Below, one piece after another: positions 19,520 to 28,138 of a DNA stretch of 64,000 nt. A program made the position numbers and the translations under genes. The notes beneath the pieces are model-generated. The model was not told the DNA's origin and ran no database searches. It saw nothing but the letters and a program-made list of their open reading frames with translations. Each line of letters opens with the position of its first letter. Position 1 is the first letter of the stretch. The stretch comes from Arenimonas sp049195245. GTDB lineage: Bacteria; Pseudomonadota; Gammaproteobacteria; Xanthomonadales; Xanthomonadaceae. The stretch is from assembly GCF_049195245.1 (NCBI RefSeq), contig NZ_JBMIRR010000026.1:1-64000 (forward strand), given 5' to 3'.

Positions 19520-22500
19520 GTGACCCCGATCCTGAGTCCCGAACTCCCCGGCGCGCCGTCCGAGCTGCGCGCCCGGATCACCGCCGCCTTCCACCGTGAC
19601 GAGGCCGGGCACCTGGCCGAGCTGCTGGACCAGGCCCGCCTGCCCGAGGCCGAACAGGCCCAGGTGCAGGCCGCCGCGGTGGCCCTGGTCGAACGCACCC
19701 GCGTGCGCGCCGCCGACCCGGGCATGGTCGAGGCCTTCATGCGCCAGTACGACCTGTCCAGCGAGGAAGGCGTGCTGCTGATGTGCGTGGCCGAGGCCCT
19801 GCTGCGCATTCCTGATCGCGCCACCGCCGACAAGCTGATCCGCGACAAGCTGGGCGATGCCGATTGGGACCGGCACATGGGCCAGTCCAATTCGGTGCTG
19901 GTCAATGCCTCCACCTGGGGCCTGATGCTGACCGGCCGCATGGTCAACCTGGCCGACGAGACCCGCCGCAACGCCATCGGCGCCTTCCGCCGGCTGGTGG
20001 GCCGGGCCGGCGAGCCGGCCATCCGCCTGGCCGTGCGCCAGGCGATGCGGATCATGGGCCACCAGTTCGTGATGGGCCGCACCATTGCCGAGGCGCTGGA
20101 GCGCAGCCGCAAGGGTGAACAGGCCAAGTACCTGTATTCGTTCGACATGTTGGGCGAGGCGGCGTTCACCCAGGCCGACGCGGACCGCTATTTCGCGGCC
20201 TACCGCGACGCGATCGGCGCGATCGGCGCGGGTGGCCCCTACCCCGACGTGCTCAATGCGCCGTCCATCTCGGTGAAACTGTCGGCCCTGCACCCGCGCT
20301 ACGAGCTGGCCAAGCGCGCCCGCGTGCATGCCGAGCTGACCCCGCGGGTGCTGGAGCTGGCGAAGCTGGCCAAGGCCCAGGGCATCGGTTTCACCATCGA
20401 CGCCGAGGAGTCCGAGCGGCTGGAGCTGAGCCTGGACGTGATCGCAGGCGCCTTCACCAACCCGGCCCTGGACGGCTGGGAGGGTTATGGCCTGGCCGTG
20501 CAGGCCTACCAGAAGCGCGCGCCCTACGTCATCGACTACCTGGCCGACCTGGCCCGCAAGACCGGCCGGCGCATGCCGATGCGCCTGGTCAAGGGCGCCT
20601 ACTGGGACAGCGAGATCAAGAAGGCCCAGGCCGAGGGCTACGCCGGCTACCCGGTGTTCACCCGCAAGGCCAATACCGACGTGAGCTACCTGGCCTGCGC
20701 GCGGCGCATGCTGGCGGCGTCGGATGCGGTCTACCCAATGTTCGCCACCCACAACGCGCAGACCATCGCGGCCATCCGCCACTACGCGCAGGGCAAGCGC
20801 TACGAGTACCAGAAGCTGCACGGCATGGGCGACGACCTCTATGCCGAGGTGATTCCGGCCGACCGGTTCAACGTGCCCTGCCGCGTGTATGCGCCGGTGG
20901 GTTCGCACGAAGACCTCTTGCCCTACCTGGTGCGGCGCCTGCTCGAGAACGGCGCCAACTCCAGCTTCGTCAACCGCATCACCGACGAGTCGCTGCCGGC
21001 GGCCGAGCTGGTCGCCGATCCGGTGGCGATGGTCTCGGCCTATGCCAGCAAGCCACACACCCGCATCCCCCAGCCCGTCGACCTGTTCCGGTTCGCGGGC
21101 GAAGCAAGGAACAACTCCATGGGCGCCAACCTTTCCAACGACGACACGCTGGCCGCGCTGGCCACTTCGATCAATGCCGCGGTGAAGACCTGGGAGGCCC
21201 GGCCGCTGGTGCCCGGCGCGTCCGTGTCCGGTGCCGCGGTGTCGGTCACCAATCCGGCCGACCGGCGCGAGCGCATCGGGCAGTGGCTGGGCGCGGATTC
21301 GGCCGCCGTCGAGAAGGCGCTGGCCAATGCGGTGGCGGCGCAGGACGGCTGGGACCGGCTGCCGGCGGCGAGCCGCGCGCGCATCCTGGAGCATGCGGCC
21401 GACCAGCTGGAAGCGCGCATGCCCGAGTTCATCGCGCTGTGCGTGAAGGAAGCGGGCAAGTCGCTGTCGGCCTCGGTGGCCGAGGTGCGCGAGGCGGTGG
21501 ACTTCCTGCGCTACTACGCGATGCAGGCGCGCAAGCTGTTCGGCGCGCCGGAGAAGTTGCCGGGGCCGACCGGCGAGTCGAACGAGCTGTGGCTGCACGG
21601 GCGCGGTGTGTTCGTGTGCATCTCGCCGTGGAATTTCCCGCTGGCCATTTACCTGGGCCAGGTGGCGGCGGCACTGGCGGCCGGCAACTCGGTGATCGCC
21701 AAGCCGGCCGAGCAGACCACGCTGACGGCCTTCGTGGCCACGCAGCTGCTGCACGAGGCCGGCGTGCCGGCGGACGTGCTGCAGTTCCTGCCGGGTGACG
21801 GCGCCACGGTGGGCGCGGCGCTGACGCGCGATCCGCGCGTGGCCGGCGTGTGCTTCACCGGTTCGACCGATACCGCGTGGGCGATCAACCGGTCGCTGGC
21901 GGCGCGCAATGCCTCGATCGCGGCGCTGATCGCCGAGACCGGCGGGCAGAATGCGCTGATCGCGGATTCCTCGGCGCTGCCCGAGCAGCTGGTGAAGGAT
22001 GCGATGGCCTCGGCCTTCGATTCGGCCGGGCAGCGGTGTTCGGCGGCGCGGGTGCTGTTCGTGCAGGCCGATATCGCCGACAAGGTGATCCACATGCTGG
22101 CCGGCGCGATGGACGAGCTGGTGGTGGGCGATCCGGCGCTGCTGTCCACCGACGTGGGGCCGGTGATCGACGAGGATGCGCGGCGGATCCTGGTGGAGCA
22201 TGCCGAGCGCATGGGCCGCGAAGCGAAGTTGATCAAGGCGGTGCCGCTGCCGGCGTCGGCGGCGCATGGCAGCTACTTCGCGCCGCATGCTTACGAGCTG
22301 TCGTCGCTGTCGCAGCTGACGCGCGAGGTGTTCGGGCCGGTGCTGCACGTGGTGCGTTTCGACGGCGACAAGCTCGACCAGGTGCTGGCCGACATCAACG
22401 CCACCGGCTACGGGCTGACGCTGGGCATCCACTCGCGCATCGACTCGACCATCGACAAGATCTCGCGCACGGTGAAGGTGGGCAACTGCTACGTGAACCG

Positions 22501-22675
22501 CAACCAGATCGGCGCCGTGGTGGGCGTGCAGCCCTTCGGCGGCGAAGGCCTCTCCGGCACCGGCCCGAAAGCCGGCGGCCCGCACTATCTTCTGCGCTTC
22601 GCCTCCGAACGCACCCTGACCGTCAACACCACCGCCGCCGGCGGCAACGCCTCCCTCCTCACCCTCGACGACTGA
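19520..22675 (+). CDS. putA: Bifunctional proline dehydrogenase / L-glutamate gamma-semialdehyde dehydrogenase
   Basis: PutA oxidises proline to glutamate in two steps within one protein. The 1051-residue protein has the FAD-linked TIM barrel (RLVKGAYWDSEIK, FATHNAQT, YEYQKLHGMGDDLY) to about residue 520. The ALDH domain follows with SPWNFPLAIYLG, FTGSTDTA, ETGGQNALIADSS and catalytic Cys840 in GQRCSAARV. The N-terminus shows no ribbon-helix-helix DNA-binding domain, so it should not repress its own gene as E. coli PutA does. GTG at 19520 is chosen because AGGACC precedes it and the upstream frame has no ribosome site. Confidence 0.95.
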   Translation: MTPILSPELPGAPSELRARITAAFHRDEAGHLAELLDQARLPEAEQAQVQAAAVALVERTRVRAADPGMVEAFMRQYDLSSEEGVLLMCVAEALLRIPDRATADKLIRDKLGDADWDRHMGQSNSVLVNASTWGLMLTGRMVNLADETRRNAIGAFRRLVGRAGEPAIRLAVRQAMRIMGHQFVMGRTIAEALERSRKGEQAKYLYSFDMLGEAAFTQADADRYFAAYRDAIGAIGAGGPYPDVLNAPSISVKLSALHPRYELAKRARVHAELTPRVLELAKLAKAQGIGFTIDAEESERLELSLDVIAGAFTNPALDGWEGYGLAVQAYQKRAPYVIDYLADLARKTGRRMPMRLVKGAYWDSEIKKAQAEGYAGYPVFTRKANTDVSYLACARRMLAASDAVYPMFATHNAQTIAAIRHYAQGKRYEYQKLHGMGDDLYAEVIPADRFNVPCRVYAPVGSHEDLLPYLVRRLLENGANSSFVNRITDESLPAAELVADPVAMVSAYASKPHTRIPQPVDLFRFAGEARNNSMGANLSNDDTLAALATSINAAVKTWEARPLVPGASVSGAAVSVTNPADRRERIGQWLGADSAAVEKALANAVAAQDGWDRLPAASRARILEHAADQLEARMPEFIALCVKEAGKSLSASVAEVREAVDFLRYYAMQARKLFGAPEKLPGPTGESNELWLHGRGVFVCISPWNFPLAIYLGQVAAALAAGNSVIAKPAEQTTLTAFVATQLLHEAGVPADVLQFLPGDGATVGAALTRDPRVAGVCFTGSTDTAWAINRSLAARNASIAALIAETGGQNALIADSSALPEQLVKDAMASAFDSAGQRCSAARVLFVQADIADKVIHMLAGAMDELVVGDPALLSTDVGPVIDEDARRILVEHAERMGREAKLIKAVPLPASAAHGSYFAPHAYELSSLSQLTREVFGPVLHVVRFDGDKLDQVLADINATGYGLTLGIHSRIDSTIDKISRTVKVGNCYVNRNQIGAVVGVQPFGGEGLSGTGPKAGGPHYLLRFASERTLTVNTTAAGGNASLLTLDD

Positions 22676-22677
22676 GT

Positions 22678-22700
22678 GAAAACATACCAGGTATGTTTTC
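22678..22700 (-). repeat. REP-like palindrome, copy 1
   Basis: Perfect 23-bp palindrome: arms GAAAACATACC and GGTATGTTTTC around a central A. It lies two bases after the putA stop. TGAGAC (the complement of GTCTCA) follows exactly 8 bases downstream at 22709-22714, which orients the unit to the minus strand. Confidence 0.9.
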
Positions 22701-22720
22701 TTTCCTGATGAGACGGCGGT

Positions 22721-22743
22721 GAAAACATACCTGGTATGTTTTC
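22721..22743 (-). repeat. REP-like palindrome, copy 2
   Basis: Same 23-bp palindrome with central T, 20 bases after copy 1. TGAGAC is again exactly 8 bases downstream (22752-22757), so copies 1 and 2 are in direct orientation with their boxes facing the transposase gene. Confidence 0.9.
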
Positions 22744-22851
22744 TTTGCTGGTGAGACAGGGGTTTTCGTACGGGGTGTCGCGGTGTTTTAGGTCGGCATC
22801 GCGTTGCGCTGGAATGGCAGGCTACGGGGCCGAGTCCTGGTAGCCGCCGAC

Positions 22852-23541
22852 ATGCCCGTGTTCCCGCGTATCGATGTTCCCGGTGTTCCGCTGCACATCG
22901 TTCAGCGCGGCGTGGATCGCCAGCCCTGTTTCGTGCAGGCGTCGAACTTCTGGCGCTACCTGGACGATCTGCAGATCGCGAGCCGGCGCCATCAGTGCGC
23001 GGTGCATGCGTACGTGTTGATGGACAACCATGTGCACCTGCTGGTGACCGGTACCGAACCGGGGTCGCCGAGCCGCATGATGCAGCAGCTCGGGCGTCGC
23101 TATGTGCGTTACTTCAACAGCTTCCGGCAGCGCACCGGCACGCTGTGGGAGGGTCGTTTCCGGTCCTGCCTGGTCGACTCCGACGCTTATTTCCTGCGCT
23201 GCCAGCGCTACATCGAACTCAATCCGGTCCGCGCCGCGATGGTGGCGACGCCCGGGAGCTGGCGATGGTCAAGCTATCGGCATCACGCCTGGGGCGATCC
23301 GGACATCGTTGCCACGCCGCATACGAATTATCTGGCGCTGGGTCTGGATGAGGATGCCAGGCGCCGGGCCTACATCGCGCTGATCGCCGAAGGCGTCCCG
23401 GCAAAGCAGATCGAGGAGATCCGCGCGCACACCCAGCAGGGCCGGGCCTGGGGCGGGCGGAAGTTCCAGTCGCGGATCGCCAGCACGTTGTCGCGCAACG
23501 TGGCCGTCGTGCCGCGGGGCCGCCCGTCTCAACGACGATGA
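22852..23541 (+). CDS. REP-associated tyrosine transposase (RAYT, Y1 family)
   Basis: A 229-residue HUH/Y1 nuclease related to IS200-type transposases. The HUH motif is H60-V-H62 in MDNHVHLLV and the catalytic tyrosine is Tyr120 in RYIELNPVRA; FPRIDVPGVPLHIVQRG opens the domain as usual for TnpA_REP proteins. Such enzymes bind and nick REP hairpins. The gene sits between palindrome copies 1-2 and copy 3, and the latter overlaps its stop codon. ATG 22852 is preferred over TTG 22804 because the family starts only a few residues before the PGVPLH motif. All catalytic residues are intact. Confidence 0.9.
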   Translation: MPVFPRIDVPGVPLHIVQRGVDRQPCFVQASNFWRYLDDLQIASRRHQCAVHAYVLMDNHVHLLVTGTEPGSPSRMMQQLGRRYVRYFNSFRQRTGTLWEGRFRSCLVDSDAYFLRCQRYIELNPVRAAMVATPGSWRWSSYRHHAWGDPDIVATPHTNYLALGLDEDARRRAYIALIAEGVPAKQIEEIRAHTQQGRAWGGRKFQSRIASTLSRNVAVVPRGRPSQRR

Positions 23542-23562
23542 AAACATACCTGGTATGTTTTC
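23540..23562 (+). repeat. REP-like palindrome, copy 3
   Basis: Same palindrome with central T. It begins inside the RAYT stop codon, and its GTCTCA box (23526-23531, 8 bases upstream) lies within the end of the RAYT coding sequence. Orientation is opposite to copies 1 and 2. Confidence 0.9.
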
Positions 23563-23565
23563 GGG

Positions 23566-24456
23566 TCAGTCGGGGTCGCGGGTGGATTCGCGGACGGTGA
23601 TCCAGCGGCCGGATTCGCGCTTGAGTTCGGCAGTGCCGCGGCGGGGCTGGCCGGCTTCGGTCGCGCTGAACTCGAGCCAGGCGCGGTCGCCGTCCTGGCG
23701 GCCGCCGAGCACACGCACGTCCGCGGGGGTCATCGCCTGCATCAGGGCCAGCTGCGCCGCGAAGTCCGGGGTGTTGCGTGCCTTGGCCAGCTGCGCGGCC
23801 TGCGCGGGTGGCATGAGTTCGGCCAGGGCGTCGACATCGCCGGCACGCATTGCGGCGTTCATCGCAAGATAGGCCTTGCCTGGGTCGCCGCCGCCCGCGG
23901 GCAGGGCAACGCCCGGAGGTGGCGGCGCGTTGGCCGCGTCGCCCAGCAGCGGAAGGTCGAAGTCGATGCTGCAGGTGAGGTCCTGACCGTCCGCAGGCGT
24001 GAAGCGATAGGTCCCGGCAAGTCGATTCGCAACCGCCTTCCCCACGGTGTACGTCCCCACTTCGCCGGACGAATAGCTGAGGTTGGTGCCCGGCGAGATC
24101 CACAGGTACTGCTGCGTTACCACCCCGTCCTGCAGGGTGAGTTCCAGCCGGGCCGATTCGTCCTGCTCCCAGCTCTGGTCACGCAGGGCATCCTCGCGGT
24201 CCCCGGAACGCGCCAGGGCGCCTGCGTCGAGCTGGAAGGTGACGAAGGCCAGCATGTATTCCGGTGCCGGCGGCGCGCCCTCTTCGTCGTCCTGGCCGGA
24301 CCCGGCATCGTCATCCGCCGGCAGGGGCCAGGCCGCGCCGTCGACGAATGTCACGCGCTGGCCGTCATAGGTGCAGTGGCCGCCCACCTCCGCGCCGGCG
24401 CTTCCAGCAAACAGGCCGAGGGCGACCGCAAGGGTGCAGCGGGTGGCAGGCGTCAT
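23566..24456 (-). CDS. Secreted hypothetical protein
   Basis: A 296-residue protein with a signal peptide (LAVALGLFAGSAGA-EVGG). After an acidic linker rich in Asp/Glu/Pro (about residues 48-66) comes a beta-rich domain with DFDLPLLGDA. The C-terminal third (AMRAGDVDALAELMPP to the end) resembles the small scavenging or NTF2-like domains found in secreted proteins. I do not recognise the family. Its 3' end faces the RAYT gene across palindrome copy 3, and its 5' end is separated from the ExeA-like gene by copy 4. Confidence 0.75.
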   Translation of the reverse strand: MTPATRCTLAVALGLFAGSAGAEVGGHCTYDGQRVTFVDGAAWPLPADDDAGSGQDDEEGAPPAPEYMLAFVTFQLDAGALARSGDREDALRDQSWEQDESARLELTLQDGVVTQQYLWISPGTNLSYSSGEVGTYTVGKAVANRLAGTYRFTPADGQDLTCSIDFDLPLLGDAANAPPPPGVALPAGGGDPGKAYLAMNAAMRAGDVDALAELMPPAQAAQLAKARNTPDFAAQLALMQAMTPADVRVLGGRQDGDRAWLEFSATEAGQPRRGTAELKRESGRWITVRESTRDPD

Positions 24457-24545
24457 GGCATCGGTTCCGTCGGGGCGATGACCAGTACAACGGCCCGCCG
24501 CGGGGAAAGCGGCAAGCCGCGCGCCCACCCCGTCTCACGGAGGAT

Positions 24546-24568
24546 GAAAACATACCTGGTATGTTTTC
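24546..24568 (+). repeat. REP-like palindrome, copy 4
   Basis: Same palindrome with central T, in the divergent gap between the secreted hypothetical and the ExeA-like gene. GTCTCA at 24532-24537 is again 8 bases upstream, so it has the orientation of copy 3. Confidence 0.9.
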
Positions 24569-24609
24569 TTTTTGTGGCAGGCTAGTGGCCCTACTTGTTG
24601 CGAGGTGGC

Positions 24610-26214
24610 ATGTACCTCGAGCACTACGGCCTGAAGGAGCCGCCGTACTCGATCACCCCGGATCCGCGCTTCGTGTTCCTGAGCGAGCGCCACCGGGATG
24701 CCTTGGCGCACCTGCTGTTTGGCATCGGCCAGGGCGGTGGCGGTGGCTTCGTGCAGCTCACCGGCGAAGTGGGTACCGGCAAGACCACGCTGTGCCGGCT
24801 GCTGCTGGAGCAGCTGCCCGACAACGTGCGGGTGGCGCTGGTGCTCAACCCGCGCCTGAATCCCGCCGAATTGCTCGAGACCATCTGCGAGGAACTGCGG
24901 CTGGACCTGGCCGGCATGCGCGGCAGCCTCAAGGCGCTGGTGGACACGCTCAACACCTACCTGCTGGACGCATACGCCCAGGGCCTGCGTGTGGTGCTGA
25001 TCATTGACGAGGCGCAGAACCTGAGCGTGGAGGCGATGGAGCAGGTGCGCCTGCTGACCAACCTGGAAACGCCGACGCAGAAGCTGCTGCAGATCCTGCT
25101 GCTGGGCCAGCCGGAACTGCGCGACATGCTGGCGCGCGAAGACCTGCGCCAGCTGGCCCAGCGCATCACCGCGCGCTTCCACCTCACGCCGCTGGACGCG
25201 GACGAGACCGAAAGCTACCTGCGCCACCGCTACGCCGTGGCAGGCGGCCAGCGTTTTCCGTTCACCAAGCTGGCGGTGCGGCGCATCCATGCCCACTCCG
25301 GCGGCGTGCCGCGCCTGAGCAACATCATCGCCGAGCGCGCGCTGCTGGCCGGGTATGCGCACGACGAGGCGCAGATCGGCGAACGCTGGGTGGACCAGGC
25401 CGCGCGCGAAGCGCTGGCGCCGCGCCTGTCGCGACTGCCGCGTCCCAGCCTGGCCAGCCTGGTGGCGGTGGGCCTGGCGCTGGTGCTGGCGGCCTTTGTG
25501 CTGTGGCGTCCCGAGCCGTCGCCGCCGCCCAGCCCGCCCGCCGCGGTGGCGCCCGCACCCGTGGTGAGCGATCCGGTGCCCTACCTGCCGGGCGAGGCGC
25601 TGGACCAGCGCATCCGTTTGGCTGGCGATGCGGCGCAACCGGCGTGGCGACAATTGCTCGGCCTGTGGACGGTGCGCGCGAACGAAACGCAGGTGGCCAA
25701 TGCCTCCGCCTGCGCGCCGGTGCTGGCGCCGGGACTGTTCTGCCTGCGCGGTCGCGCCAGCCTGGACAAGCTTTCCGCGCTGGGACGCCCTGCCCTGCTG
25801 CGCCTGCAAAGCTCCGAGGGCGAGGCCTGGGCCCTGCTGCTGGGCGCAGACGCGGTGCATGTGCGGCTGTGGCTGGGCGGTGGGCGTTTTGATACCGACC
25901 GCCTGGCGCTGGAGGACAGCTGGCGCGGCGACTACCTGATGATCTGGCGTGGCCCGGCCTTCCTGGCACCGACACCGGCGGCCGGCGACAGCGGTCCGGC
26001 CGTGGACTGGATCCACGACCGTCTGCGCGATCGCGCGGGCCTGGACGTCCCCGAAGCCGGGCCGGCCGTGCTCGATCCCGCCAGCGTGGCTGCGGTGCGC
26101 CGCGTGCAGGCGGCGCACGGCCTGGTCGCCGACGGCGTGGTGGGTCCGGAAACACTGCTGGCCTTGTCGTCGCGCGACAGCGAAGGTCCGCGGCTGCGCC
26201 GGGTGCTCGACTGA
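24610..26214 (+). CDS. ExeA-like AAA+ ATPase (general secretion pathway protein A)
   Basis: A 534-residue protein. The N-terminal half is an ExeA/GspA ATPase: MYLEHYGLKEPPYSITPDPRF, Walker A GEVGTGKTT at residues 52-60, Walker B VVLIIDEAQN near 130, and the GVPRLSNIIAERAL sensor region. A membrane helix follows near 280-300, then a periplasmic part ending in a peptidoglycan-binding-1 repeat (VAAVRRVQAAHGLVADGVVGPETL). ExeA with ExeB is known to help place the type II secretin through the cell wall. ATG 24610 follows GAGGTG. It overlaps gspB by one base. Confidence 0.92.
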   Translation: MYLEHYGLKEPPYSITPDPRFVFLSERHRDALAHLLFGIGQGGGGGFVQLTGEVGTGKTTLCRLLLEQLPDNVRVALVLNPRLNPAELLETICEELRLDLAGMRGSLKALVDTLNTYLLDAYAQGLRVVLIIDEAQNLSVEAMEQVRLLTNLETPTQKLLQILLLGQPELRDMLAREDLRQLAQRITARFHLTPLDADETESYLRHRYAVAGGQRFPFTKLAVRRIHAHSGGVPRLSNIIAERALLAGYAHDEAQIGERWVDQAAREALAPRLSRLPRPSLASLVAVGLALVLAAFVLWRPEPSPPPSPPAAVAPAPVVSDPVPYLPGEALDQRIRLAGDAAQPAWRQLLGLWTVRANETQVANASACAPVLAPGLFCLRGRASLDKLSALGRPALLRLQSSEGEAWALLLGADAVHVRLWLGGGRFDTDRLALEDSWRGDYLMIWRGPAFLAPTPAAGDSGPAVDWIHDRLRDRAGLDVPEAGPAVLDPASVAAVRRVQAAHGLVADGVVGPETLLALSSRDSEGPRLRRVLD

Positions 26215-27005
26215 TGTCCCTGATTCTGGAAGCCCTGCGCAAATCCGAGGCCGAACGCCAGCGTGGCCGCGCGCCGGGGCTGTTCGTCGAACAGGCGCCG
26301 GTGCGGACGCGGACGCGTCGCGGGCTGAGGCTGTGGCCTTGGCTGCTGGTGGCCACGGTGGTAGCGGGCGGCTTGGGATGGGCGTTGTGGCGTGGCGCGC
26401 AGCCGGCCACGGAAACCACGTCCGTGGCCCCGGCGCCTGCGCAACCGACGCCTGGCGAGGTCCCGGGGAATCCGCCGATGCCTGCAACGGCCACGCCCGC
26501 GCCAATCGCCGCGGCGGAATCCGTTCCTGCATCCACCGAGTCACCGCCGACCATGCCCGCGCCAACGCCAGCGCCGATGGAACAGGCCTTGACCCCGCCG
26601 CCCCCGGTCTCCGAAACGCGCGTTACGACGATCGATACGATGACCGCGCCCGCCGTCGAACCGACGGCACCCATCGCGCCCACCGTTGAAACCGCGTCTC
26701 CCCCGCTTGCGCCCACCACGACCACACCGCCGCCGGGCGCAAGCGTGACCCCTGCACCCGTCGACGCGGCCCCGCCCCTGCCCTCGGTCGCCAGCCTGCC
26801 CGCGGCCGACCGCGCGCAACTGCCGCCGCTGAAGCTGAGCATGCATGTGTACAGCGACACGCCCGCGCAGCGTTTCGTGATCCTGGACGGCCAGCGCCTG
26901 GCCGAAGGCGCGGCGCCCACCGCCGGCGTGGTGGTGGAGGAAATCCGCCGCGACGGCCTGGTGCTGTCCATCAACGGCCAGCGCATGCTGCTGACGAGGC
27001 CCTGA
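26214..27005 (+). CDS. gspB: General secretion pathway protein B (GspB/ExeB)
   Basis: A 263-residue single-pass membrane protein that partners ExeA/GspA. It starts SLILEALRKSEAERQRG, the standard cytoplasmic tip, followed by one membrane helix (about residues 37-60). A long Pro/Ala/Thr-rich periplasmic linker leads to the C-terminal GspB domain (LKLSMHVYSDTPAQRFVIL, then GLVLSINGQRMLL). ATG overlaps the ExeA stop (TGATG). No other gsp genes are in the window, so the pair is separated from the main type II secretion cluster, if there is one. Confidence 0.92.
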   Translation: MSLILEALRKSEAERQRGRAPGLFVEQAPVRTRTRRGLRLWPWLLVATVVAGGLGWALWRGAQPATETTSVAPAPAQPTPGEVPGNPPMPATATPAPIAAAESVPASTESPPTMPAPTPAPMEQALTPPPPVSETRVTTIDTMTAPAVEPTAPIAPTVETASPPLAPTTTTPPPGASVTPAPVDAAPPLPSVASLPAADRAQLPPLKLSMHVYSDTPAQRFVILDGQRLAEGAAPTAGVVVEEIRRDGLVLSINGQRMLLTRP

Positions 27006-27010
27006 TCGCG

Positions 27011-27691
27011 ATGGTGTTCGTGAACCTGCCGAGCCGACGCAAGCCGCAGTGGCGATGGGCCACGCCGCTGCTGGCCGTGCTGATGACGGCGGCGCTGGTG
27101 TGGATTGCCCTGCTGCCGGACGACGCGGCCTGGCGCGCGACCCTGCTGCGCTGGGGCACGCTGTCGGGCAGCGTCACCGAGTGGCGCGCGGCGCTGAATG
27201 ACGAGCGCCTGCTGACCCTGGTCAGCGCACTCTTCATCCACCTGGGCCCGGTGCACCTGATCGGCAACCTGCTGTTCCTCTTCATCTTCGGCCTGCCGGC
27301 CGAGCGCAGCCTGGGGCCGTGGCGATTCCTGCTGCTGTTCCTGGCGGGCGGCGCGCTGGCCAACCTGGCCGCCGCCTTGCTGATGGGCACACCGGCGCGC
27401 GCGATCATCGGCGCCAGCGGCGGCGTGTCGGCGGTGATCGGCGCCTACCTGGCGCTGTTCCCGAATGCGCGCCTGGGCGTGGTGGTCCCGCTGGGCGTGT
27501 GGCTGGAATTCATCAAGGTGCCGGCCGCACTGCTGATCGGACTGTGGGCCATGCTGCAGCTGATCTTCACCTTCGTCGGCCCGAGCTTTGGCGCGGTGGC
27601 GTGGTGGGCGCACCTGGCCGGCTTCGTGGTGGGGCTGCTGTACGCGCTGGCGCTGAAGCCGATGCTGTCCCGACGCTCGCGCGGCGCCTGA
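27011..27691 (+). CDS. Rhomboid family intramembrane serine protease
   Basis: A 226-residue, roughly six-helix membrane protein. The rhomboid hallmarks are present: HLIGNLLFLFIFG (oxyanion-side HxxxN), the catalytic serine in GASGGVSAVIGAY and the catalytic histidine in WWAHLAGFVVGLL. Substrates are unknown. It starts 5 bases after gspB on the same strand and may be co-transcribed with the secretion pair. Confidence 0.92.
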   Translation: MVFVNLPSRRKPQWRWATPLLAVLMTAALVWIALLPDDAAWRATLLRWGTLSGSVTEWRAALNDERLLTLVSALFIHLGPVHLIGNLLFLFIFGLPAERSLGPWRFLLLFLAGGALANLAAALLMGTPARAIIGASGGVSAVIGAYLALFPNARLGVVVPLGVWLEFIKVPAALLIGLWAMLQLIFTFVGPSFGAVAWWAHLAGFVVGLLYALALKPMLSRRSRGA

Positions 27692-27764
27692 GGCCGGTCG
27701 GCGGGGCTGCCGGGGCAGGTCGCGCACGCCTGCAGCCACCGCGCCCCGCACGGGCCGGGATGCA

Positions 27765-27795
27765 TTGGCACGGCCCGCCGGGCGGCTCGTATACT
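27765..27795 (+). promoter_or_regulatory. Candidate promoter for a leaderless DUF1820 transcript
   Basis: TTGGCA (27765-27770) and TATACT (27790-27795) are 19 bases apart. The -10 ends 7 bases before the ATG at 27803, so transcription would begin at or next to the start codon. No ribosome site is present. Confidence 0.45.
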
Positions 27796-27802
27796 GGCCG
27801 GC

Positions 27803-28126
27803 ATGAGCACGCGCATCCTCTACAAGATCACCTTCCACAACGCCGGCAAGATCTACGAGCTGTACGCGCGACGCGTGACTGCGAGCTCGCTGTGGGGCTT
27901 CACCGAAGTGGCCGACCTGGTGTTCGACGTCAAGGAAGGCGTGGTGGTGGACCCCACGGAAGAGCGCCTGCGCGACGAGTTCGAGCACACGCGCGTGCTG
28001 CACCTGCCGATGCAGAGCGTGGTGCGGGTGGAGGAAGTGGACCGCAAGGGCCAACTGAGCATCCGCGATGCCGGCACCGGCGAGAAGGTGGTGACGCCCT
28101 TCCCCTTGCCGGCCAAGCCGCGCTGA
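27803..28126 (+). CDS. DUF1820 family protein
   Basis: A 107-residue soluble protein with the pattern I know for DUF1820: ILYKITFHNAGKIYELYAR at the start, LWGFTEVADLVF, VVVDPTEERLRDEFE, and a closing MQSVVRVEEVD segment. The family is small, widespread in gammaproteobacteria and of unknown function. The gene has its own likely promoter and no Shine-Dalgarno sequence. Confidence 0.85.
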   Translation: MSTRILYKITFHNAGKIYELYARRVTASSLWGFTEVADLVFDVKEGVVVDPTEERLRDEFEHTRVLHLPMQSVVRVEEVDRKGQLSIRDAGTGEKVVTPFPLPAKPR

Positions 28127-28138
28127 GCGACGCGGTCG

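Noticed and set aside
18638..22585. Very long minus-strand open frame (over 1300 codons) across ctaC and putA
   Set aside because: It is antisense to clearly recognised genes, has low-complexity His/Arg/Gly-rich composition and no motif; such frames are a by-product of GC-rich third positions.
22678..24568. Palindromic repeats considered as a CRISPR array
   Set aside because: Spacings are irregular (20, 796 and 983 bases), units are fully palindromic, and a RAYT gene rather than cas genes is adjacent.
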